A stretch of 36,186 nucleotides of DNA from Candidatus Woesearchaeota archaeon. Lineage in GTDB: Archaea > Nanobdellota > Nanobdellia > SCGC-AAA011-G17 > GW2011-AR20. The translations under genes and the position numbers were made by a program. Below are positions 26,912-35,327 of this stretch, piece after piece. The notes below the pieces were generated by a model. The model had not been told where the DNA came from. It saw only the letters and a list, made by a program, of their open reading frames with translations, and did not search any database. The first letter of the stretch is position 1; every line of letters starts with the position of its first letter. The stretch lies in NCBI GenBank assembly GCA_016181245.1, contig JACOZR010000020.1:1-36186 (forward strand). The letters run 5' to 3'.

Positions 26912-27679
26912 TCAATAGCAATAGAGTACAAGTGGCAAATGATCAGAAACATCTACTTCTGGAACAGAAAATAAGTTTACACCTATGTCGCGAGAAACTA
27001 AAACATAATCCGCATATCTACACGGTTTTGGATAGTAAATACGACTTCTTGTGTTAGTTATTCCTTCTTTTGTAACAAGATTTACTAGGTCTTCTTCAAG
27101 TATTGCCAAACTCTCAGTTCCGGGCACTAAATTAAAATCCCCGCACAAAATTTTTTCTCCCTCTAATTCGTCAAATATACCCCTAACTCTCCTTGATTGC
27201 TCAATTCTATCTGGAGTGTCGTCTTTGCCTTTTCCGTTCCACAATCCATGAAAATGTGCAATACTATACCTCAATCCATGATGAACAATTGTTACATGTT
27301 GTAAATTTCTAGGCAAGCATGTAAATTCGCTTCTTTCACAATTTCTTTTTCCATACACAAATTCATCACCCCTATACTGGTTTACAGACACCTCAGAATG
27401 TAAAAAAAGGCTCAAACCACATGAAATCATAGGATTTTGGTTTCCATCAGTATCTAATCCATCATAAGCTGGAGCAAAATATCCGAAAAAATCGGGCAAC
27501 AAGCGACTTATTTCAGTATGTAAATTTGCCCTAATACCAGAATGAGTTGTTACAGCAACAACGCTATCAAACATCTCCTGAAAACAAAATACGTCTGTAT
27601 CTTCGGCTTGTTCTTCAATAAACCTGAGCAAAGGTTCAAAGACCTTCCCGCCCCACGTATTCAAAGATATAAGTTTCAT
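26912..27679 (-). CDS. Endonuclease/exonuclease/phosphatase (EEP) family protein
   Basis: MKLISLNTWGG, FCFQEM, LCGDFNLVPGTESLAIL, YADYVLVSRDI, VSDHLPLVL. Confidence 0.88.
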   Translation of the reverse strand: MKLISLNTWGGKVFEPLLRFIEEQAEDTDVFCFQEMFDSVVAVTTHSGIRANLHTEISRLLPDFFGYFAPAYDGLDTDGNQNPMISCGLSLFLHSEVSVNQYRGDEFVYGKRNCERSEFTCLPRNLQHVTIVHHGLRYSIAHFHGLWNGKGKDDTPDRIEQSRRVRGIFDELEGEKILCGDFNLVPGTESLAILEEDLVNLVTKEGITNTRSRIYYPKPCRYADYVLVSRDIGVNLFSVPEVDVSDHLPLVLYCY

Positions 27680-27772
27680 AACCTTGTATCGATATAAAAG
27701 GTTTATAAAAATAACCGCAAAATTTATAAATCAACGAAAGTTACCAATATAGATACCTTTGGTTAATTTAAA

Positions 27773-28408
27773 ATGATACCATTAATATTAAGACTAAAGA
27801 AGAATTCGCACAGAGAAATAGCGAAAGCCCAGGATTTAGTAGTAGAAACTCTCTACAACATATTTAATAATGCTGTGTTTCACGGGGGGACAAGCATATG
27901 GAGATGCTATAAAGGAAACAGATTTTCTGAAGATATTGACGTATACTTGACAAGAGACTTAAAAAAAATAAACGAATTTTTTAGTTTGCTTGAAAAAAAA
28001 GGATTCATCGTAGAAAAGAAAAAGATTACTGAAACTAGCATATTTTCAACACTTAAATTTAACAGGGAAAATGTAAGATTTGAAGCAGTTTTTAAGAAAA
28101 TAAGCGGTTCTTTAAAAGAATACGAAACTGCTGAAGGCAATTTTCTAATAGTTTATGCATTAAAGCCTGAAGAATTAATAAAAGAAAAAATCAATGCATA
28201 CCTGAAAAGGCAAAAAATAAGGGATTTATACGATATATTTTTCTTATTAAGATATGTAGAAAACTTATCTTCTGTAAAAAAAGAACTAAAAGGATTTATT
28301 GTAAAATTTGAAAATCCAAAAGATGAGAATAACTTAAAGGTTTTAGTTTTAGAAGGTTTAATCCCAAGTAAAGAAAAAATGCTGGAATATATAAAAAATA
28401 AGTTATAA
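27773..28408 (+). CDS. AbiEii-type nucleotidyltransferase toxin
   Basis: FHGGTSIWRCYKGNRFSEDIDVYL; LKPEELIKEKINAYLKRQKIRDLYDIFFLLRY. Confidence 0.88.
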   Translation: MIPLILRLKKNSHREIAKAQDLVVETLYNIFNNAVFHGGTSIWRCYKGNRFSEDIDVYLTRDLKKINEFFSLLEKKGFIVEKKKITETSIFSTLKFNRENVRFEAVFKKISGSLKEYETAEGNFLIVYALKPEELIKEKINAYLKRQKIRDLYDIFFLLRYVENLSSVKKELKGFIVKFENPKDENNLKVLVLEGLIPSKEKMLEYIKNKL

Positions 28409-28410
28409 AA

Positions 28411-29016
28411 ATGGGAAAAGAAAAATACATTAAAGAAGTTGAAGCTCTGTTTGAAAAAAGCCCTGTAGTTAGTTATGCTTCAATAGAGAGGATAATAAAA
28501 AATAAAAAAAATGTAAAGCAGTATGTTAAAAGATTAATTCATTATTTGCTTAAAAAAAACAGGATAAAAAGATTAACAAAAGGATTTTATACCAAAATAG
28601 AGGACAATTCACTGGCTGTTTTCTGCTTTAAACCAGCATATTTAGGATTGCAGGATGCATTAAGTTATCACAATCTATGGGAGCAAGAAACTATCCCTGT
28701 AATTATCACAGCAAGAAAAATAAGGCCCGGAGTTAGAAAGATATTAGGAAAGAATGTTTTGATAAGAAGAATAGAAAAAAAGTATCTTTTTGGCATTGAA
28801 TACGACAAACAGAATAATGTAGCTATACCCTACTCAGATATTGAAAAAACTTTTATTGATATGATATACTTCAAGGAAAAGATAGACAACGTAACCCTTA
28901 ACAACTTAAAAAGAAATATTAATAAGAGGATGCTTGATAGTTATTTAAAAATGTATAAACCGAAAATAAGAAAAACCATACTAGATTGTTTTAATAAAAA
29001 GGATGGATATAAATGA
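28411..29016 (+). CDS. AbiEi-like antitoxin / transcriptional regulator
   Basis: N-terminal wHTH (VKRLIHYLLKKNRIKRLTKGFYTK), PAYLGLQDALSYHNLWEQ; 2 bp after AbiEii. Confidence 0.8.
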   Translation: MGKEKYIKEVEALFEKSPVVSYASIERIIKNKKNVKQYVKRLIHYLLKKNRIKRLTKGFYTKIEDNSLAVFCFKPAYLGLQDALSYHNLWEQETIPVIITARKIRPGVRKILGKNVLIRRIEKKYLFGIEYDKQNNVAIPYSDIEKTFIDMIYFKEKIDNVTLNNLKRNINKRMLDSYLKMYKPKIRKTILDCFNKKDGYK

Positions 29017-29134
29017 AAAAGTTCTATATTCTGCAAAATACATATTCTATTCACTAGTCCATCGGACAACTTCACGCGCCAGACTTATAAACAAATTTAC
29101 GTGAGTATTTGTTCTAAATAAGAGGTGATAAAAT

Positions 29135-30472
29135 ATAGGATTTGATAGAAGAAGAAAATCAAATATATCTAAAGAAGAGCTAAAGAAATTGTACATAAAA
29201 GAAAATCTGACATCTGCCCAATTGGCAAATCATTTTGGGCATAGTAAAAACACAGTATCTTACTGGTTACGTAAGTATCACATTCAAATTAGGACACCGT
29301 CTCAAAGTATGAGTATGTTTGCGAATAAACAAGAAGCTATTACGAAGAGTAAATTATACAATCTGTATATAATCCAAAAATTAAGCATAGCCGATATAGC
29401 TAAAAGACACAATTGCACACACGACACTATAGTTAGAAAGATAAGAAAATATAAATTCGGTAATAAATTTTCTAAGGGCAAAAGAATAGAAATCTCCAAA
29501 GAAGAGCTTAAAAAATTATATATCTCTAAAAAATTAACTACTTACGATATTGCAGAAAAATTAGGGTGTTGTCAGGCAAGCATATGGAAAAGACTAAAAT
29601 TCTATAATATCAAAAGAAGAAGCCATCCTAGTCCAGAATATTTTAATATTCCTTCTAAAAAACAATTAAAAGAGCTGTATGTTAGAAAAAGATTATCCAC
29701 ATGGAAAATAGAAAAAGAATATGGATTCTCAAGAAGCACGGTTCATAGGAAGTTAAAAAAGTATGGGTTTATTAGAAGCAGAGCAGAGTCTCACAGAATT
29801 TATCCCAGAATGGATTTTGATGGAGACTTAATAATGAAAGCTTATCTTATTGGTTTTAGAATTGGAGATTTAAGGGTTAGAAAAATTTGGGAAAACAGTG
29901 AAACAATTCATGTTGATTGCGGCACAACCATTCCAGAGCAGATAAGTCTGATTAAAAATTTATTTGGAAGATATGGTAGAATCTGGATGAAAAAAATAAA
30001 AAGTAGGAATGATAATTGTTATCAGATTGAAACATATTTAAACGATTCTTTTTCATTCCTTTTAGACAAAAAAGCTCCCAAATGGGCTTTTAAAAATAAA
30101 GAAACATTTTTCTCTTTTCTAGCAGGGTTTACAGATGCAGAAGGAACAATTAGTATAGCAGATAATAGAGCCTATTATAGTTTGGTTAATCAAGACAAAG
30201 AGTTGTTAGTTAGGATTAGAAATAAGCTTTTGTATCTTAGGCTAATAGTACCCAATTTAAATCTGGATTCAAAGAAGGGCAGCCCAAGGGTAACAAGCAA
30301 AGGAACATATTATAGTAACAAGGATTGTTGGTCGCTTAGAGTCCATAGAAAATATTCCCTCTATACGCTCCTTGAGAATCTGCAGCCTTATTTGAAACAT
30401 CCAAAAAAGGTAAAGAATTTAAAACTAGCTAAAGCTAATATAATAGAAAGAAATAGAAAGTTTGGGGTTTAA
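29135..30472 (+). CDS. LAGLIDADG endonuclease-like protein with tandem N-terminal HTH modules; probable start at ATA (29135), ORF track starts at TTG 29189
   Basis: Four HTH-like repeats; YLIGFRIGDLRV and FLAGFTDAEGTISI LAGLIDADG motifs; upstream in-frame coding NISKEELKKLYI matches internal repeats; GAGGTGAT at 29122-29129. Confidence 0.8.
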   Translation: MGFDRRRKSNISKEELKKLYIKENLTSAQLANHFGHSKNTVSYWLRKYHIQIRTPSQSMSMFANKQEAITKSKLYNLYIIQKLSIADIAKRHNCTHDTIVRKIRKYKFGNKFSKGKRIEISKEELKKLYISKKLTTYDIAEKLGCCQASIWKRLKFYNIKRRSHPSPEYFNIPSKKQLKELYVRKRLSTWKIEKEYGFSRSTVHRKLKKYGFIRSRAESHRIYPRMDFDGDLIMKAYLIGFRIGDLRVRKIWENSETIHVDCGTTIPEQISLIKNLFGRYGRIWMKKIKSRNDNCYQIETYLNDSFSFLLDKKAPKWAFKNKETFFSFLAGFTDAEGTISIADNRAYYSLVNQDKELLVRIRNKLLYLRLIVPNLNLDSKKGSPRVTSKGTYYSNKDCWSLRVHRKYSLYTLLENLQPYLKHPKKVKNLKLAKANIIERNRKFGV

Positions 30473-30473
30473 T

Positions 30474-32315
30474 ATGACAAAATATCTAAGCACGGCTATA
30501 CATTACGTAAATTCATTTCCTCATATGGGGCATCTCTATGAAGAAGTTACATCTGATGTCGTAGCTCGGTGGTTTCGCCTTAAAGGGGAAGATGTCTTTT
30601 TTTTAACAGGCACTGACGAAAATGCCCAAAAGATAGCTAGAGTTGCTAAAGAGAAGAATATTCCAGTAAAAGAATTTGTAGATGGAATGACTAATAATTT
30701 TATCGATTTGTGCAAGGTTTTCAACATTTCAAACGATGATTTTATTCGAACTACAGAAAAAAGGCATATTAAGGTAGTGCAGAAAATATTTGATAAAATG
30801 CATAAAAACGGAGATATCTATAAAGGGAAATATGAGGGATCATACTGTTACGGCTGTGAGGCTTTTTATCAAGAAAAGGATTTGGACAATTTAAAATGTA
30901 AAATTCATGGCAAACCTGTTGAAAAGATAAAAGAGGAAAGTTATTTTTTTAAATTAAGTAAATATCAAAAAAGGCTGTTAGAGCATTATAAAAAAAATGA
31001 AGATTTTATTCTCCCACGATACAGAAGAGGGGAAATTATTAACAGGGTTAAAGAAGGTTTAAAAGATTTAAGTATAAGCAGATATAATGTAGATTGGGGC
31101 ATTCCCGTTCCATTTGATGAAAAACATAAAATCTATGTATGGAAAGAGGCCCTCGAAAACTATATCTCTGCTTTAGGATACCCAATTGGGGGTAGATTTA
31201 AGAGATATTGGCCTTGTGATTATCATTTTATCGGGGTTGATATAAACTTTTTTCATTCCGTGATATGGCCTGCTATTCTAATGTCAATAAATGTAGCCCT
31301 TCCTAAACATATTTTTGTTCATGGATTTATAAAAATTGGTGGAGAGAAAATGAGCAAATCTAAAGGTATTGTTATTGATCCTTTTGATCTTTCAAAAAGA
31401 TACCCTATAGACAGTATTCGTTATTATCTAATACGTGAAATTCCATTCGGCCAAGATGGAGACTTTTCAGAAGAATCTCTTATAGCTAGGCATAATAATG
31501 AATTAGCAAATGATTTAGGAAATTTAGTTTCTAGAGTTTTAACTTTGACAGAAAAGAATTTCCCAGCAGGATTAAAAAAATCTCCTTTAGACAAAAAATT
31601 AATCTCTAAATTAAATATTAAAAAAATAGATTCTCACATGCAAAAACTAGAACTGCAACAAGCATTAAATGAAACATGGAAATTTATCAATGAATGTAAT
31701 AAACATATTAATGATGAAAAACCATGGGAATTAAAAGGCAAAGAACTAGAAAAACACCTTTACACTTTAACAGAATCAGTAAGAATAATAGCAATCTTAC
31801 TATCCTCCTTTATACCTACAACATCAGAAAAAATATTTAATCAATTAGGACAAAAAAGTGGGATATTAAAAGATGCAGTATTTGGCAAAGTAAAAATATA
31901 TAAAGTTAAAAAATCTGATATTCTTTTTAAAAAGATTGAAATGAAAGAAAAAAATATTGAACCAGATAAGATAGAGCAGAATTTGGACAAAGTAGATATT
32001 GACTACTTTAAAAAAATAGACTTAAGAGTTGCAAAAATAAAAGCAGTAAGCGATCATCCTAATGCCGAAAAGCTATATCTATTAGTATTGGACTTGGGCA
32101 AAGGAGAGCATGAGCTTCAAGTTCTTTCAGGGCTAAAAGAAAACTACACAAAAGAACAACTTCTAAACAAAAGGGTAATAGTAATAAAAAACTTAAAACA
32201 CGCAGTAATAAGGGGTATTGAAAGCCAAGGCATGTTGTTAGCAGCAGTTTTCAAAAATAAAGTGAGTTTAGTAGAACCTGATTCCGATATTGAGATTGGG
32301 GCTAAGGTAATGTAA
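30474..32315 (+). CDS. metG: Methionyl-tRNA synthetase with C-terminal tRNA-binding OB domain
   Basis: TAIHYVNSFPHMGHLYEEVTSDVVARW, KMSKSKG, C-terminal IDLRVAKIKAVSDHPNAEKLYLL. Confidence 0.96.
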   Translation: MTKYLSTAIHYVNSFPHMGHLYEEVTSDVVARWFRLKGEDVFFLTGTDENAQKIARVAKEKNIPVKEFVDGMTNNFIDLCKVFNISNDDFIRTTEKRHIKVVQKIFDKMHKNGDIYKGKYEGSYCYGCEAFYQEKDLDNLKCKIHGKPVEKIKEESYFFKLSKYQKRLLEHYKKNEDFILPRYRRGEIINRVKEGLKDLSISRYNVDWGIPVPFDEKHKIYVWKEALENYISALGYPIGGRFKRYWPCDYHFIGVDINFFHSVIWPAILMSINVALPKHIFVHGFIKIGGEKMSKSKGIVIDPFDLSKRYPIDSIRYYLIREIPFGQDGDFSEESLIARHNNELANDLGNLVSRVLTLTEKNFPAGLKKSPLDKKLISKLNIKKIDSHMQKLELQQALNETWKFINECNKHINDEKPWELKGKELEKHLYTLTESVRIIAILLSSFIPTTSEKIFNQLGQKSGILKDAVFGKVKIYKVKKSDILFKKIEMKEKNIEPDKIEQNLDKVDIDYFKKIDLRVAKIKAVSDHPNAEKLYLLVLDLGKGEHELQVLSGLKENYTKEQLLNKRVIVIKNLKHAVIRGIESQGMLLAAVFKNKVSLVEPDSDIEIGAKVM

Positions 32316-32688
32316 CTAAATCATTAAATATAAACTCCAAATGCCCTTCTCTTTCTGAAGGCAATCGAGTAAGCTTTCTTTTAATAGAGTCTAAAACAAA
32401 CTCTAGATTCTGTTGCATACTCGGCACTTGTGCTCCCAATTCATAATACACCCAGATGTTTCCATCAGAAAACGCACAATCTAGACCCTGAGATAAATAG
32501 CTTGGCAAGACGTTAGGGAATACCATACCTCCTCCTGCAGGAGAGTAGAATCCTCTAAATGAATCTTTTTCAAATAAAAGACCAACATTATTCAAACCAA
32601 TAAAGGCAACATCTTTTCTATCGAGGGTCTCTACAATATAAACCGTAGGATCTGTAACTTTTCTGTACATAGTGTTATTCTTTTTCAC
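32302..32688 (-). CDS. Hypothetical protein
   Basis: 128-aa ORF convergent with metG, 14-bp overlap. Confidence 0.55.
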   Translation of the reverse strand: MKKNNTMYRKVTDPTVYIVETLDRKDVAFIGLNNVGLLFEKDSFRGFYSPAGGGMVFPNVLPSYLSQGLDCAFSDGNIWVYYELGAQVPSMQQNLEFVLDSIKRKLTRLPSEREGHLEFIFNDLVTLP

Positions 32689-32757
32689 TCTTCCAAAAAG
32701 ATGTTCTATCCAGATATAAGTTTAGAATACAAAAAAACTTTTAAAACTATGTGAGGT

Positions 32758-32883
32758 TGGGCCCGCGCAGATTTGAATTCCGCGGGTAATGGATTACCCT
32801 CTGCGGACCCCTGCCTTATCAGACTCACCTTCTCCCATACTATGGAAAAATGCAGTGCTCTAACCAGGCTGAGCCACGGGCCC
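32758..32883 (-). tRNA. tRNA-Ile(GAT) with two BHB introns (32824-32851 in anticodon stem; 32778-32800 in T-loop)
   Basis: Spliced: GGGCCCG TG GCTC AGCCTGGTTA GAGC A CTGCT CTGATAA GGCAG GGGTC CGCAG TTCAAAT CTGCG CGGGCCC A (75 nt). Confidence 0.9.
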
Positions 32884-33152
32884 CTAAATAACATTCTTTA
32901 TACTAAGTTTTTAAAGGTTTTGAAGCAGTTTCGCATCATTAAAATACTCTAATTTTTTCTGCACAAAAGCTTTTTATATGCAGTATTTTTATCAAAATTA
33001 TGCAAAATAAAAACCAACTACCCAAGATGAACTTATTTCTATTTAGTTGGGGCTATCTTTATCATCATAGGTTTGCTTAAGGAAATTATTTTGCTTTAAG
33101 CCTTTTATTTTTAATCTTTATCTTCAGCACTATAATCTCTTTTTTCACTAAA

Positions 33153-33479
33153 ATGACTCAAAAAATAAGACTATCCAACGGAGAACTAAAGAGCCTCAAA
33201 AGAGGCCTGATTTATCTAGCTAGTGCCAAGCTTACAAAAAAACAGAAGCAAACTCTGTTAATGGTAAGCAGTAAAGAGTTAGGTATAAACGCAACAGAGC
33301 TAGTTATCAATATTTCAAAAGAATTAAATTGTTCGCAATCAACAGCATGGAATAATCTTCGTTCTCTAAGGAATTTTGGTTTGATAGAATCTGGCTGTAA
33401 AGAAAACAAGGGTCAGAAAGTTACACTAACCTCAGCAGGAGAATTAATCAACACGGAGGTAAATAAAAATGATATCTGA
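33153..33479 (+). CDS. Winged-helix HTH regulator
   Basis: LVINISKELNCSQSTAWNNLRSLRNFGLIESG. Confidence 0.75.
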   Translation: MTQKIRLSNGELKSLKRGLIYLASAKLTKKQKQTLLMVSSKELGINATELVINISKELNCSQSTAWNNLRSLRNFGLIESGCKENKGQKVTLTSAGELINTEVNKNDI

Positions 33480-34653
33480 ACGGTGGACTAGTGAAACAAT
33501 TAAGGAATTGGATTTATCTGGAAATCGAGTAGAGAAGCCAGTAAGGTTTGTAGATATAGATGTAACATCTAGCTTTGCACACCTCACTCCAAATATCACA
33601 ATAGACGAAGTACTAGGATACAGAAGAGCATCTACTTTAGAACTTGCTACTGAAGAAAAAGCAATTATAATATTAATGGATTATGATGGAATAATCCCTT
33701 CTAGAGAAAAACCTTCAGCAGACACATTAGAAACTATCTTTAGAACAAATGACAAATCAAATTCTCCTCAAGTTCTTCTAAGAGACGATATACCAATTTC
33801 ACTTCAAACTTTCGACAAAGAGATAATATTAAGAGAAATAGATAAAGATTGGAAAAGCATAATCAAGAACACTATATCTGGAAAAAAAGAGAGAATAATA
33901 TTTGCAAATAGATTTATTGCACTTGTGGAGGCTATGGAATTATCAGCAGCCACATCTTCATCTGCATCAGAATTTTTGCAAGATTTAAGAAGAAGATTTC
34001 TTAGTATGCTTGAGATAAACGCATACCCCATTCCTGAATCTACAGCACTTTCTCTATTCACCCAAAAATTACAAGAAGATTTGGAAGCGGGATTTCCATA
34101 TTGGAAGATGCAGGTTCCTGAAAAATTTGAAGCTAAGCACAAATCTAACCAAGGAACATATTTAGTTTACGGCATATGTAAAAAAGGGGAATTAGCAAAT
34201 GTATCTTTCTACGAAAACCCAGGAAGATTTGAATTTAACAGAAGAGAAGACGAAAGAGTTGTAATATTAGCAGAAGATTCAATACAAGCAATAGTAAAAA
34301 GAGAACTAATGCCCACTACCACCTTGTTAAATTATATTGTCTTGAGCCCAGCAAGAAAGAAAAGAGATAATGAAAGAACAAAAAGAGTTCACATAGCTGG
34401 AAATTTTATGGCTGGAAGAAATGGTTATGCTTTGGAACTACTTCCATTTTTCAACGCAATACCTGGTTATGATGAAGTTAGTCTAGTTTGTACAGGCTAT
34501 GACGGAAGATGTACTATAAAGGGCAAACAAAGAAATCGGATTGGTTTTGGTACAGTTTTTCCACACTTTGGAAAAAAAGGATTAGAGAAATATCTTGAAC
34601 AAGAAGCTCCATTTAGCCTAGACAAAGGAATAGTGTTGGGTGAAGAGATATGA
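33469..34653 (+). CDS. Uncharacterised 394-aa protein in operon with DapF and VanX-like
   Basis: Shine-Dalgarno GGAGGTAAATAAAAATG; overlaps both neighbours; no recognised family. Confidence 0.8.
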   Translation: MISERWTSETIKELDLSGNRVEKPVRFVDIDVTSSFAHLTPNITIDEVLGYRRASTLELATEEKAIIILMDYDGIIPSREKPSADTLETIFRTNDKSNSPQVLLRDDIPISLQTFDKEIILREIDKDWKSIIKNTISGKKERIIFANRFIALVEAMELSAATSSSASEFLQDLRRRFLSMLEINAYPIPESTALSLFTQKLQEDLEAGFPYWKMQVPEKFEAKHKSNQGTYLVYGICKKGELANVSFYENPGRFEFNRREDERVVILAEDSIQAIVKRELMPTTTLLNYIVLSPARKKRDNERTKRVHIAGNFMAGRNGYALELLPFFNAIPGYDEVSLVCTGYDGRCTIKGKQRNRIGFGTVFPHFGKKGLEKYLEQEAPFSLDKGIVLGEEI

Positions 34654-35327
34654 AGACAGAACTATGGCATGGAGCTCATAACAACTTTGTAGTTATGTAT
34701 TATGAGAAAGATGTTCCAAGATTAAAAAAATGTAAGATTCAGGAAATGAATAGATATTACAATACAGACGGTTTGATACAGATAACAATCAAGAAAAATA
34801 TTGTAATGAGATTCTTTAATCCAGATGGTTCTTTGGATAACTGTGGCAATGGACTAAGAGTTACAGCATCTTTTTGTTTTAAAAATAATCTCTGTAAAGA
34901 TAAAGGGGTAATCGAATCACTAGGCCTAAAATTCCCATTTTTGATTAAAAAAGAGGTCCCTAAGATATTTTTTAACAACTTTAAGAAAAAAGATGGATTG
35001 TGGTCAATAGGAAATGTTGTTCACAAAACTATAATTGTAGAAAACTTCGAAAAATCTAAAAAAGTTGCAAAGTCGATTAGAAATAAACTAGACTGTAATG
35101 TAACAATAATAAAGAAACTAGACAAAGGAATTTTCGCGCAAACATTTGAAAGAGGCGTAGAAAATTTCACAGCAGCATGCGGAACAGGAGCAATTGCCGC
35201 TTCATTGCAGACAAGAAAAAACAAGGTATTTATGCCTGGAGGTTTATTAGAGATAAGCAAGCGCAAAGGTTCTATAGCTCTATCGGGACCAACAAAAATG
35301 GTAGGATTAATTGAAAATGAAATTTAA
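34650..35327 (+). CDS. dapF: Diaminopimelate epimerase-like (DapF), short form
   Basis: FFNPDGSLDNCGNGLRVTASF and FERGVENFTAACGTGAIAAS: both catalytic cysteines present. Confidence 0.9.
   Translation: MKTELWHGAHNNFVVMYYEKDVPRLKKCKIQEMNRYYNTDGLIQITIKKNIVMRFFNPDGSLDNCGNGLRVTASFCFKNNLCKDKGVIESLGLKFPFLIKKEVPKIFFNNFKKKDGLWSIGNVVHKTIIVENFEKSKKVAKSIRNKLDCNVTIIKKLDKGIFAQTFERGVENFTAACGTGAIAASLQTRKNKVFMPGGLLEISKRKGSIALSGPTKMVGLIENEI

Noticed and set aside
29030-29100. Possible split-tRNA half in the AbiE/endonuclease intergenic region (GGCGCGTGAAGTTGTCCGATGGACTAGTG on minus)
   Set aside because: No D-loop GG, T-loop or anticodon arm could be built; only a 4-bp hairpin
32758-32883. Calling this a tRNA with a 9-nt T-loop or a class II tRNA
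   Set aside because: BHB-guided removal of 23 nt and 28 nt gives a standard class I tRNA-Ile with perfect T-stem
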